This document shows, piece after piece, positions 53,310 through 61,793 of a stretch of DNA of 64,000 nucleotides; position 1 is the first letter of the stretch, and each line of letters begins with the position of its first letter. Where the stretch lies: the NCBI RefSeq assembly GCF_004168365.1, contig NZ_CP035704.1, forward strand, positions 3,782,001 to 3,846,000, in the 5' to 3' direction. The notes beneath the pieces are model-generated. The model had not been told where the DNA came from. It saw only the letters and a list, made by a program, of their open reading frames with translations, and ran no database searches. The position numbers and the translations under genes were made by a program. Origin of the DNA: Pseudolysobacter antarcticus. Lineage in GTDB: Bacteria > Pseudomonadota > Gammaproteobacteria > Xanthomonadales > Rhodanobacteraceae.

Positions 53310-54119
53310 TTATCGATTCAAGAAAAACGAAAAAATCATGTCGGCGACAATGATATAGCTGATCGACAACACCACCGCGCGCGTGGTGGCGCGGCCCACG
53401 CCTTCGGCGCCGCCGCTGACGGAAAATCCGGTGCTGACACCGATCAAGGTGATGAGTATGGCGAACACCGCGCTCTTGGCCAGGCCTTGCCACAGATCGC
53501 CGGGATCGGTCAGCGCGACGGTCTGCAATAGATACGCGGTCGGTGTGATGTTCAGCGCGGGCGAGCTGTACATGGCCGCGCCGCAGATCGCGACGACATC
53601 GGCGAACAAGGTCAGCGCCGGCAGCATGATCAACAATGCGATCAATGCGGGCGCGACCAGATAACGCACCGGCTCGATGCCGATCACGGCGAGCGCGTCG
53701 ACTTCCTGCGACACCATCATCGAGCCGATGCGCGCGGCGAGCGACGAGCCCGAACGTCCGGCCACAAGAATGCTCGTGATCAGCGCACCGAATTCGCGCG
53801 TGACCGATTTCGCCACGGCCACGACCACCTGCGATTGCGCGCCGAATGCCGACAGCGCGGCGATGAACTGGATGCCGAGCATGATGCCGATCACGAGTGC
53901 GAGCAGGGTCACGATCGGCAGTGCATCGACGCCGACTTGGCGCATCTGTTCGGCGATCGCGCGCCAGCGTACGGGCTGGCCCTGGCGCCAGCCGACCGCG
54001 GTGAAATAAATACTTTCGAGCAACAACATGCCGGCGTAACCGATGCCCGCAAGCGCACCAACCGTGCTGCGTCCTAGACGCTCCAGCGGGCCGGCGATGG
54101 TTTCAGCGGGTTCAGCCAC
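53310..54119 (-). CDS. MlaE-like ABC permease
   Basis: 269 residues from a GTG at 54119 that overlaps the STAS gene stop by eight bases; a GTG at 54158 is the alternative. The MlaE signature is clear: 'FGALITSILVAGRSGSSLAA' followed by RIGSMMVSQEVDAL, with five to six transmembrane helices ('IVTLLALVIGIMLGIQFIAA', 'IALLIMLPALTLFADVVA'). It forms the inner-membrane channel of the MCE lipid transporter with the ATPase at 51914. The STAS partner is a separate gene directly upstream. Confidence 0.93.
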   Translation of the reverse strand: MAEPAETIAGPLERLGRSTVGALAGIGYAGMLLLESIYFTAVGWRQGQPVRWRAIAEQMRQVGVDALPIVTLLALVIGIMLGIQFIAALSAFGAQSQVVVAVAKSVTREFGALITSILVAGRSGSSLAARIGSMMVSQEVDALAVIGIEPVRYLVAPALIALLIMLPALTLFADVVAICGAAMYSSPALNITPTAYLLQTVALTDPGDLWQGLAKSAVFAILITLIGVSTGFSVSGGAEGVGRATTRAVVLSISYIIVADMIFSFFLNR

Positions 54120-54444
54120 GGCGTGCGGTTTCCAAATCGGGGAACAGCAAAAATACACGATCGAGCCGCGCCAGTTCGAGCACGGCGCGTACCGCAGTGC
54201 TGACTGCTATCAAGACAAATTGCTGGCTCTTGCCGCGCGCGTTCTGGAAACCTTCGACCAACGCGGCAATACCGGATGAATCGATATAACTCACCTCCGA
54301 TAATTCCACCGCAACGGCATTGCTTTGTTCGAGTGCGGCGAGCACTTCCTGGCGCACTTGCTGCGACCACGACAGGTCAACTTCGCCGCTCAAACGCACC
54401 AGCACATATTCGTCGTGGGTTTCGCGACTGACTGCATTATTCAT
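54112..54444 (-). CDS. STAS-domain protein (MlaB-like / anti-sigma antagonist-like)
   Basis: 110 residues. The STAS fold is shown by 'VLVRLSGEVDLSWSQQVRQE' and the phosphorylation loop 'SYIDSSGIAALVEGF', with D55-S56-S57-G58 identical to the site phosphorylated in SpoIIAA/RsbV proteins. In MCE transporters a STAS protein (MlaB) binds the ATPase; in partner-switch systems such a protein is phosphorylated by an RsbW-type kinase and dephosphorylated by a PP2C. Both contexts occur here: the phosphatase/kinase gene is upstream (4-base overlap), the permease gene downstream. Confidence 0.93.
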   Translation of the reverse strand: MNNAVSRETHDEYVLVRLSGEVDLSWSQQVRQEVLAALEQSNAVAVELSEVSYIDSSGIAALVEGFQNARGKSQQFVLIAVSTAVRAVLELARLDRVFLLFPDLETARRG

Positions 54445-56138
54445 TCTTTGTCTCCGGGATTAAGCGTCAGTTTCTTGCGCATGGTCAGGCGATTGCCGCA
54501 GCGCCGCGGCAGGGTTTCGATGAACCATTCGTCCATCAATGCGTCGATGAAATTCACACCGAGCCCACCGGGTCGGCACTCACCGAGATCGCGCGGCTTG
54601 ATGCAGGCCACGTCGACCGGCGGTGCCTGATCGCTGAGTTCAAAACGCAAACCGTCGGCTTCACGCGTCAGCTTGAAAATGATCTCGCCCTGCCCCGTGC
54701 CGCGATAGGCATGCCGCAGAATATTGGCCGCGGCTTCGTCCACCGCGAGCACAAGCTTGTCGCGCAGGTTGCGTTCGATGCCATTTTCATCGAGCGCGGC
54801 GCGCAATGCCACGCGCAATTGATAAAGGTTTTCTGCGCGCGCTGGCAGCGAGAAAGATAACAGCGAACGCTGTTCAGGTGCGGGCTCTTCGAGCAGCAAT
54901 ACCGTCGTGTCGTCGACCAGGCGCAGTTGCTGCAGCTCCGCGACGACGGCGCGCAATCGTGCGGCAGGCGGCAAGCTCGTATAACGCTTGATCAAGGTGC
55001 GCAGGCCAGCTTCGCCGATCGTGTTGCGATCCGCGTCACGCACGTCGGTGGCACCGTCGGAAAAAAAGTACAGGCTGTCTTGACCGAGCGCGACTTCGCG
55101 TTGTTCGTAAGAAGAGTCATCGAGGATGCCGAGCGGCGGCCCATCGGCACCGAACTCCTCGAAAACACCATTGCGATACAGCAAGGCGGGCGGAAATCCG
55201 GCGCTCGCAAAAACCGCGTGGCGCGTGACCGGATCGTATTGCCCGACCAGCGCGCAGACGAACATGCCTTCATTGACGGCGCTGCACACCTCGACATTCA
55301 CGCGCGCGAGCCACTCCGCCGGCGCGAGCCCATCCTTGCCAGCCCAGCGCAGCAGGCTGGCGGTGCGCACCATCAAAAACGCGGCGTTCAAACCCTTGCC
55401 GGAAACATCGCCGATGACAAACGCGATACGGCCATCCGGCAGATCGAAATAATCGTAGAAATCGCCGGAGATTTCGTTCGCCGGCAGATTGATGCCGAGC
55501 AATGGAAATTTTCCACGGCGACGTTTGGGCAACAGCGATTTTTGCAAGCGACGCGCCATTTCGAGCTCGCGCTTGATGCGCTGTTGCTCAACCAGCGCAA
55601 GCGCCATATGCGCGTTGCGCACGGCCAGCGCAGTCGGCGCAGCGAGCAGTCGCAGAATATCCAGATCGTGCGTATCAAACTCGCCGCCATCGCGTTTGTT
55701 GATGACTTCGACCACACCGATCGGGCCGCGCGCGGTGGCCAGCGGCGCACTGAGAATCGAACGCGTGCGGAACCCAGTTTTTTTGTCGATGCTGTGCAGC
55801 ACATCAGGATCGTGTTGGGTGTCGTTGACGATTTGCCCGGTGTTTTCAGTGAGCGTGCGCCCCACCACGCCGCTGCCAACAGCCAAGCGCAGACCAAGCA
55901 CATCGACCGGGCCGGCACAGGCGCGACATTCGAGATGCAACTTGTCCTTGTCGAGCAGAAACACCGCCGCCGCTTCGGCATGCATGTGCAAGGCGATACG
56001 TCGCGCCGACTCGGCTAGGGTTTGTTCGAGATCGATAGATTCGGCCAGTGCCTGACTCAAATCGGCGAGCAAGGCGAGCGTGCGGCTATCGTTGTCGCCG
56101 CCCGGCGCCGGAATGATCGCGGCGGGCGCGACGCTCAT
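54441..56138 (-). CDS. GAF - PP2C (SpoIIE/RsbU) phosphatase - HATPase (RsbW-like) fusion
   Basis: 565 residues in three parts: GAF sensor (about 25-185), PP2C/SpoIIE phosphatase (about 215-415) with 'EISGDFYDYF' (D226, D229), 'GDVSGKG' (243-249), 'SDGATD' (360-365) and 'DDTT' (409-412), and a GHKL kinase domain (about 430-555) with N-box 'VDEAAANILRHAY' (E468, N472) and 'RPGGLGVNFIDALMDEW' (G2). The G1 box reads 'DQAPP', lacking the usual glycine. It could both phosphorylate and dephosphorylate the neighbouring STAS protein. It overlaps pssA and the STAS gene by four bases each. Confidence 0.94.
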   Translation of the reverse strand: MSVAPAAIIPAPGGDNDSRTLALLADLSQALAESIDLEQTLAESARRIALHMHAEAAAVFLLDKDKLHLECRACAGPVDVLGLRLAVGSGVVGRTLTENTGQIVNDTQHDPDVLHSIDKKTGFRTRSILSAPLATARGPIGVVEVINKRDGGEFDTHDLDILRLLAAPTALAVRNAHMALALVEQQRIKRELEMARRLQKSLLPKRRRGKFPLLGINLPANEISGDFYDYFDLPDGRIAFVIGDVSGKGLNAAFLMVRTASLLRWAGKDGLAPAEWLARVNVEVCSAVNEGMFVCALVGQYDPVTRHAVFASAGFPPALLYRNGVFEEFGADGPPLGILDDSSYEQREVALGQDSLYFFSDGATDVRDADRNTIGEAGLRTLIKRYTSLPPAARLRAVVAELQQLRLVDDTTVLLLEEPAPEQRSLLSFSLPARAENLYQLRVALRAALDENGIERNLRDKLVLAVDEAAANILRHAYRGTGQGEIIFKLTREADGLRFELSDQAPPVDVACIKPRDLGECRPGGLGVNFIDALMDEWFIETLPRRCGNRLTMRKKLTLNPGDKE

Positions 56139-56929
56139 TTTTCGACACGCTCTTCGGCGCGTGTGCTATCGCGCTTTTCGCGCCGCAAGCGCAAACCCCA
56201 CAAGGTCAGCGCGGGGCCGGACAACACATACGACGCGGCAATCGCGAGCAGTACGCCGGAAGGCTCCATCGCCAGCGCGATCAGGATCAAAACGACCAGC
56301 GGAATCCAGAAAAACGGCACGCGATCGGACAACGGCCACGCCTTGAAACTGTAATAACGCACGCGGCTGACCATGAGCAATCCGGCAACAATGGAAATCA
56401 CCGGTGCAAGGATCTGGATCAGGCGCTGGTCGAAGGCATGCTCGGTCGCAGCCCAGACAAATGACATCGCCAACCCGGCGGCGGCGGGACTCGCCAGACC
56501 CTGAAAATAACGTTTGTCGGCCATGCCGACCTGGGTATTAAAACGCGCCAGCCGCAACGCCGCGCATGCGGTATACAAAAACGCCGCGCACCAGCCGAAC
56601 TTGCCCCAGAACGGACCGAAATCCTGCAGGCTTTTCAGCGTCCACGTATACATCACCAAAGCTGGCGCAACGCCAAAACTGACCATGTCGGACAACGAAT
56701 CGTATTGCACGCCGAATTCGCTCTGGGTATTGGTCAGGCGCGCGATGCGGCCGTCCAGACCGTCCAGGATTCCGGCGACGAAAACCGCAATCGCGGCATC
56801 CGAAAAATGACCGCCGATCGCGGCGATGATCGCGTAAAAACCCGCAAACATGGCGCCGGTGGTAAACAGATTGGGCAGCAGATAAATGCCACGGTGAGGC
56901 TTGTTGGCGGGTACCGGCGGAGTGCTCAT
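56135..56929 (-). CDS. pssA: CDP-diacylglycerol-serine O-phosphatidyltransferase
   Basis: 264 residues from the ATG at 56929; the longer frame to 57091 has no support. The CDP-alcohol phosphatidyltransferase motif is complete: 'DGLDGRIARL' followed by 'GVQYDSLSD', matching DGxxDGxxAR...GxxxDxxxD. Several transmembrane helices follow. It makes phosphatidylserine, precursor of phosphatidylethanolamine, at the inner membrane. This is the membrane-bound (type II, Bacillus-like) enzyme, not the E. coli peripheral type. It is the first gene of the lipid-transport operon. Confidence 0.94.
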   Translation of the reverse strand: MSTPPVPANKPHRGIYLLPNLFTTGAMFAGFYAIIAAIGGHFSDAAIAVFVAGILDGLDGRIARLTNTQSEFGVQYDSLSDMVSFGVAPALVMYTWTLKSLQDFGPFWGKFGWCAAFLYTACAALRLARFNTQVGMADKRYFQGLASPAAAGLAMSFVWAATEHAFDQRLIQILAPVISIVAGLLMVSRVRYYSFKAWPLSDRVPFFWIPLVVLILIALAMEPSGVLLAIAASYVLSGPALTLWGLRLRREKRDSTRAEERVEK

Positions 56930-57209
56930 GGTGTGTATCGTGCTTGAATTCCCGTGCCGAGTGTACCGCAAGCCGCCGTTGCGAGAATGGCGTAGTCGGT
57001 GCCTGCGCATCACTGCAGACTGCGGCGGTGCACGTGTGGCGCAGGCCTGCCCTCGCCATTCTTGCTGCGCTCGGTATAGACTGCGCGCCATGGCATCGGC
57101 GCCACGGCACGCAGAATGCCGCTAGCGACGGGTGCTGCGAACAGGGGCGCAGCGAGCTTGATTGTTGAACGGTCACGGGAAACCCCCGTGCAAAATCAGG
57201 AGCAGCATA

Positions 57210-57659
57210 ATGATTCGCACACTCGCACTCGTGACATTACTGGCAAGCTCGACGCTGGCATTGGCCGCGGCGCAAAACTCGGTATACAAGTGGAAAGATG
57301 CCGGCGGCGCCGTGCATTATTCCGACGCGCCACCGCCGCAGGGAATCAGCTTTACCAAGGTCAAGGCTGGCATTACCAGCGCGGGCGCGGCGCCCACCGA
57401 TGCTGCCGCACCGCCACCGGCTGCCAATCCGGCAGATAGCGATAAATCCGCCAGCGCCGATACCGCAGCCACACTGAAACAGACGCAGGCGCAGGCCAAC
57501 GTCAAGCTCTGCGAACAGGCACGCGCCAACGTAAAACTGCTGCAGGGCGCGGGCACATTGAACATTTCGCGCGATGGCAAAGTAGAGCCGCTACCCGATG
57601 CAAATCGCGCTGGCGAACTGAAGCGCGCGCAGGCCGCTGCCACACTTTATTGTGGCTAA
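57210..57659 (+). CDS. exported DUF4124-domain protein
   Basis: 149 residues from the ATG at 57210, preceded by AGGAG. A signal peptide (MIRTLALVTLLASSTLALAA) leads to DUF4124, 'SVYKWKDAGGAVHYSDAPPP', a beta-hairpin-rich module common in Xanthomonadales envelope proteins. The centre is Ala/Pro-rich and probably disordered; the C-terminal helix contains two cysteines. Function unknown. A second DUF4124 occurs fused to the M23 peptidase at 11883. Confidence 0.9.
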   Translation: MIRTLALVTLLASSTLALAAAQNSVYKWKDAGGAVHYSDAPPPQGISFTKVKAGITSAGAAPTDAAAPPPAANPADSDKSASADTAATLKQTQAQANVKLCEQARANVKLLQGAGTLNISRDGKVEPLPDANRAGELKRAQAAATLYCG

Positions 57660-57795
57660 AATCCTGCGCGGAATTGAAACGGATCGATTTCAATCGATCC
57701 CTCGCTTGCTTCGATGATGGAAAATCCATCGCGGTTTTGATGCGTTTGCGGCGCAACGGCTACAATGGCGTTCTTTCCATTGAATTGTCCGAATC

Positions 57796-59493
57796 ATGCG
57801 CCTGTCTCAATTTCATCTCTCCACCGTCAAGGAAATCCCCGCCGACGCCGACATCGAAAGCCAACGGCTGATGTTGCGCTCGGGCATGCTGCGCAAACTC
57901 GCCGCCGGCATCTACACCTGGACGCCGCTGGGGCTGCGTGTTCTGCGCAAGGTCGAAACCGTGGTGCGCGAGGAAATGAATCGCGCCGGCGCGCTGGAAA
58001 TGCTGATGCCGTCAATTCAGCCGAAAGAGCTGTGGGACGAAACCGGGCGCTGGGAAAAATTTGGCGGCCAGTTGCTGAAGATCAAGGACCGCGCCGAGCG
58101 CGAATTCTGCTACGGCCCGACGCATGAAGAAGTCATTACCGATTTTGCACGCGCGGAACTGCGTTCGTACAAACAATTGCCGCTGAATTTTTATCAGATC
58201 CAGACCAAGTTCCGCGATGAAATTCGTCCGCGTTTCGGCGTGATGCGTGCACGCGAATTCCTCATGAAAGATGCGTACTCGTTTCACCTGACACCGGAAT
58301 GCATGGCGCAAACCTATCAGGTGATGTTTGACGCCTATACGCGCATCTTCACGCGGCTCGGTTTGCAATTCCGCGCGGTGCAGGCGGATTCGGGCGCTAT
58401 CGGCGGCAATTCTTCGCACGAATTCCAGGTGCTGGCCGAATCCGGCGAAGATGCAATCGCGTTTTCCGACACCTCGGATTTTGCCGCGAATATCGAACTC
58501 GCCGAAGCCGTCGCGCCGAGCACAATCGCACCAGCGGCAACTGCAGCGCTGACCCTGGTCGATACCCCGAAGCAAAAAACCATCGAGGAAATTTCCGGAT
58601 TCCTCAAGGTCGATCCGACGCAGTGTCTGAAAACGTTGATCGTGCAAGGTCGCGATGGTCTGGTCGCGTTGTGTCTGCGCGGCGATCACGAAATCAACGA
58701 GGTCAAAGCCGCCAAGCTCGCCGAATTGCCGGGTGAATCGGTGCTCGCCGAAGAAGCGCAAATCGTCAAGATTATCGGCTGCAAACCCGGATTCATCGGC
58801 CCGATCGGCCTCACTATTCCCGTGATTGTGGATCGCGCCGCAGCCGTGCTCGCGGATTTTGTCTGTGGCGCGAACAAGGACGGCCAACATTACACCGGCG
58901 CCAACTGGCAGCGTGACGCACAGGTCACACGCGTTGCCGATATCCGCAAAGTGGTCGCAGGCGATGCCTCGCCGGATGGCCACGGCACGCTGAAAATCGC
59001 GCGCGGCATTGAGGTCGGACACGTCTTTCAGCTCGGCCAGAACTACGCGCAAGCAATGAATGCGACCGTGCTCGACGAAGCTGGCAAGGCGCGCGTGATG
59101 TACATGGGCTGTTACGGCATCGGCGTATCGCGCATCGTCGCGGCGGCGATTGAGCAGAATTTCGACACCGCTGGAATCCGCTGGCCCGAAGCGATGGCGC
59201 CGTGGCAAGTGGCGATTTGTGTGATCAATCCGAAAAACAATGCCGAGGTCAACGACGCGGCGACCGCGCTATTGCAGGAACTGCAGCAAATGCAGATTGA
59301 TGCGGTGATCGATGATCGCGGCCTGCGTCCGGGGGTGATGTTTGCCGATATCGAATTGATCGGAATTCCGCATCGCCTGGTAATCAGCGAGCGCGGCCTT
59401 TTGGCCGGCACCCTGGAATATCGTGCGCGCGCTGAAACGGAAAATCAGGTTCTACCACGCGCGGAAGCCATCGCATTATTGCAGCGGCATTGA
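57796..59493 (+). CDS. proS: prolyl-tRNA synthetase
   Basis: 565 residues, close to E. coli ProS (572). A class II synthetase with motif 2-like '[20 protein letters not shown]' and motif 3 '[15 protein letters not shown]'. The editing (INS/YbaK-like) insertion is present between motifs 2 and 3 ('[20 protein letters not shown]'), as expected for bacterial-type ProS. The C-terminal anticodon-binding domain ends '[15 protein letters not shown]'. It charges tRNA-Pro and clears alanine errors. Confidence 0.97.
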   Translation: MRLSQFHLSTVKEIPADADIESQRLMLRSGMLRKLAAGIYTWTPLGLRVLRKVETVVREEMNRAGALEMLMPSIQPKELWDETGRWEKFGGQLLKIKDRAEREFCYGPTHEEVITDFARAELRSYKQLPLNFYQIQTKFRDEIRPRFGVMRAREFLMKDAYSFHLTPECMAQTYQVMFDAYTRIFTRLGLQFRAVQADSGAIGGNSSHEFQVLAESGEDAIAFSDTSDFAANIELAEAVAPSTIAPAATAALTLVDTPKQKTIEEISGFLKVDPTQCLKTLIVQGRDGLVALCLRGDHEINEVKAAKLAELPGESVLAEEAQIVKIIGCKPGFIGPIGLTIPVIVDRAAAVLADFVCGANKDGQHYTGANWQRDAQVTRVADIRKVVAGDASPDGHGTLKIARGIEVGHVFQLGQNYAQAMNATVLDEAGKARVMYMGCYGIGVSRIVAAAIEQNFDTAGIRWPEAMAPWQVAICVINPKNNAEVNDAATALLQELQQMQIDAVIDDRGLRPGVMFADIELIGIPHRLVISERGLLAGTLEYRARAETENQVLPRAEAIALLQRH

Positions 59494-59522
59494 ACCCATC
59501 GCGGTTTTAATCGGTTACGCAC

Positions 59523-59552
59523 AATGCCGGCGAATTCATCATCGCCGGCATT
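59523..59552 (+). terminator. hairpin after proS
   Basis: An 11-bp perfect stem (59523-59533 with 59542-59552) with an 8-base loop starts 30 bp after the proS stop. The tail is only moderately U-rich, so terminator function is likely but not certain. Confidence 0.6.
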
Positions 59553-59723
59553 GGCTTATCGAACGCCGGGTGCGTTCGGACCCGATCATTTCACACCTTT
59601 TTGACCGCCGCGCGCGTATCAGGCATCGCTTACTCTGCGATATATGCCTGAAGTCACGACGAATTTCCTATTGCGCGAAATCAATTCGTGACTAATAATG
59701 TGACCGTTTTTGGAATTCTCACA

Positions 59724-59753
59724 TTGTTTAATGTAAAGAAAACGTTCTGTAAT
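59724..59753 (+). promoter_or_regulatory. possible promoter of the H-NS-family gene
   Basis: TTGTTT (59724-59729) and TGTAAT (59748-59753) are 18 bases apart, about 117 bases before the ATG at 59870, in AT-rich DNA that H-NS-type proteins themselves may bind. Autoregulation is plausible but unproven. Confidence 0.4.
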
Positions 59754-59869
59754 TGAGTATTTTACAAACGGTTCGCACCGATCTTTTCTATCAATGACTT
59801 CATGGAAGGGTAGAGCCCATGACACGCATCTCTAGATTGGCCGCAGAAAAACCACCCAAAGGAAAATCA

Positions 59870-60193
59870 ATGGCAATTGACATCAAGACCTTGAATCACA
59901 ATCAGCTCGACGATCTGATCCAGAAAGCCGAAACGCGCAAGCACGAATTGGCCAAGGAAAAATCCGTCAAGCTGCGTGAAAAGCTGACCGCGCTGGCAAA
60001 GGCGGAAGGTTTCACCATCGAAGACTTGTTCAGTCTGAAAGGTGCCAAGCGCGGCGCCAAGCGCGCACCGGCAAAACCGAAATATCGCAACCCGGCCGAT
60101 CACACCCAGACCTGGTCCGGTCGTGGCAAACGTCCACGCTGGTTCCATGCTGCGTTGACGGCTGGCAAGAAAGAAAAAGATTTGCTGATCTGA
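59870..60193 (+). CDS. H-NS-family nucleoid-associated protein
   Basis: 107 residues from the ATG at 59870, preceded by AAGGA at seven bases; an ATG at 59819 in frame is less likely. An N-terminal coiled coil ('LDDLIQKAETRKHELAKEKS') is the oligomerisation region. A Lys/Ala-rich linker leads to the C-terminal DNA-binding motif 'QTWSGRGKRPRW', matching the H-NS/BpH3/XrvA consensus TWxGRGRxPxW. It should bind AT-rich DNA and repress genes, including horizontally acquired ones. It is a stand-alone gene with its own promoter candidate and terminator. Confidence 0.95.
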   Translation: MAIDIKTLNHNQLDDLIQKAETRKHELAKEKSVKLREKLTALAKAEGFTIEDLFSLKGAKRGAKRAPAKPKYRNPADHTQTWSGRGKRPRWFHAALTAGKKEKDLLI

Positions 60194-60222
60194 ATTCAGA
60201 GTCAGTGAGTCGTGGTTACCTG

Positions 60223-60258
60223 AAGCGGAGATCGCAACTGATCTCCGCTTTATTTTTG
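60223..60258 (+). terminator. Rho-independent terminator of the H-NS-family gene
   Basis: A 10-bp stem (60223-60232 with 60241-60250), 8-base loop and a TTTATTTTTG tail follow the stop by 29 bp. Confidence 0.9.
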
Positions 60259-60385
60259 TCTGCAGATTTGCGCCGCGACAAATAGCATACGCGCCCGTTC
60301 AGACGAACCTCATTAGCGCGAATTCCGCGCGATAATTATCGCGGCGGTATTTTCCAGATGATTTCAGCGTTCGCCACGCAGCGGA

Positions 60386-61621
60386 TTACAGACTGCGGCG
60401 CGGCGCTACCAGCAAGTCGCCGAACAACAATCCCGCGACCAGCGAAACCAGCAGAGTCATCAGCGCAAATGCGGTGTCGATGCCTAGAAAAATGTCGCGC
60501 TCGAACATGAAAGAAAGACTGCGGAATCCGACACTACCCGGCACCAGCAGGATGATTCCCGGAACACGAACGAGCGCGCCGGGACGACGCGCGATCACCG
60601 CATACAGATTGCTCAATGCGCCCATCGACAATCCGGCGATGAACACGCCGAACTCGGCGCCGAACGCAACGCTGCCGCTATAACTGATGCCGTAGCCCAG
60701 TGCAGCGGAAAACATCACCAACAGATAATCGCTGCGCGCGCTTTTGAACAACACCGCGAACGCATAACAACCGGCGATCAACGCGGTCCATTCGACCAGA
60801 CTCGATACCGGCGGCAACGGTTGTCCGGTCGGAATCAATCCGAGCAGCAAGCACAATTTGTTCGCCGCGAGCGTGCCGAACGCGAACTTCAGCAACATCG
60901 CCAACGCGCCGGCCAAACGCGCCACGCCCGATACCAGATGCTGGGTCGATAATTCGCGCACGGCGGTGGTCAAGGTCAGGCCCGGCAGCAGTACGATCAC
61001 GCTCGCCAGCACCACCGCTTTCACCGACAGCGGAACGAGATAAAAACTGATGACCGTGGCGATCAGCGTCGCTAACAACGCCGACAAGGCTTCGAGACTC
61101 GCGGCCAGCCGTGGCCGGCGCTGCGCGAGTTGCGCGAGCGCGCCGATCAGCATGCCGGTGGCCGCCGATACCGCAATATCCGCAACACTGGTGTGCAGAA
61201 TCGCGGCCACCGCGGCGGAGGCGATGCCGTAGCACAGCACGGTGTGCAGATCCGACAAACGACTTTGCCCGTGCCGGATCGCGCGCAACTGTTGATGTCC
61301 CTGTTGGATATCCAGACTGCCATCGATCACGCGATCGGCGATCTCATCGACGCGGCACAACAAATCCAGGTCGATATCGCCCGGCGACAGACGAATCACT
61401 TGGGTGAGCTGCGACAGCGCATCTTCGCCGAGTGCGCAATCGGCGAACGACATGATGATCGAGGTCGGGCTGGACATGATGTCGCAGCGCAAATTCAGGC
61501 GTCGGCTGACGCGGTTGATCGCATCTTCCAGACGTGGCGCCGCGGTGCCGTACTGATGCAGGCGGCGCGCGAGTTCCATCACGAAAGCGATGCGGGTAGT
61601 TAGCGCGGATTCGACATTCAT
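60386..61621 (-). CDS. ThrE-type threonine/serine exporter
   Basis: 411 residues from the ATG at 61621, which follows AGAGG. The ThrE/DUF1212 N-terminal part ('FVMELARRLHQYGTAAPRLE', 'DIMSSPTSIIMSF') precedes about ten transmembrane helices, including a DUF3815-type C-terminal half ('GIILLVPGSVGFRSLSF'). The family exports threonine and serine from the cytoplasm. Both halves are fused in one chain, as in Corynebacterium ThrE. An L-serine dehydratase elsewhere in the window is unrelated in operon terms. Confidence 0.9.
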   Translation of the reverse strand: MNVESALTTRIAFVMELARRLHQYGTAAPRLEDAINRVSRRLNLRCDIMSSPTSIIMSFADCALGEDALSQLTQVIRLSPGDIDLDLLCRVDEIADRVIDGSLDIQQGHQQLRAIRHGQSRLSDLHTVLCYGIASAAVAAILHTSVADIAVSAATGMLIGALAQLAQRRPRLAASLEALSALLATLIATVISFYLVPLSVKAVVLASVIVLLPGLTLTTAVRELSTQHLVSGVARLAGALAMLLKFAFGTLAANKLCLLLGLIPTGQPLPPVSSLVEWTALIAGCYAFAVLFKSARSDYLLVMFSAALGYGISYSGSVAFGAEFGVFIAGLSMGALSNLYAVIARRPGALVRVPGIILLVPGSVGFRSLSFMFERDIFLGIDTAFALMTLLVSLVAGLLFGDLLVAPRRSL

Positions 61622-61793
61622 CACAACCTCTGGTGGCACGCTTCAACCCCGCGCGCTGTGCAATGCCAAGCATACTGCGCCGATGGCAAACTGCGCATTC
61701 TGCGGCAGCATCGATTTACGCGCGCTGTCTGTGTTGGCCGAACTTTGCCGCGCGCAGGTTCGCAGCTTCGGCGATTGCTGCTAGCCTTGCTAC

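Larger units (their letters stand above)
59494..59869. other. AT-rich gap before the H-NS-family gene
   Basis: This 376-bp interval has no convincing gene. The first part holds a proS-proximal hairpin (59523-59552). The rest is strikingly AT-rich compared with the window and contains a candidate promoter for the H-NS-family gene. Short frames here, such as the extension from 59819, lack independent support. Confidence 0.7.

Noticed and set aside
59716-59723. CRP/Clp-like palindrome (TGTGA and TCACA) before the H-NS-family gene
   Set aside because: The half-sites are 15 bases apart instead of the required six.
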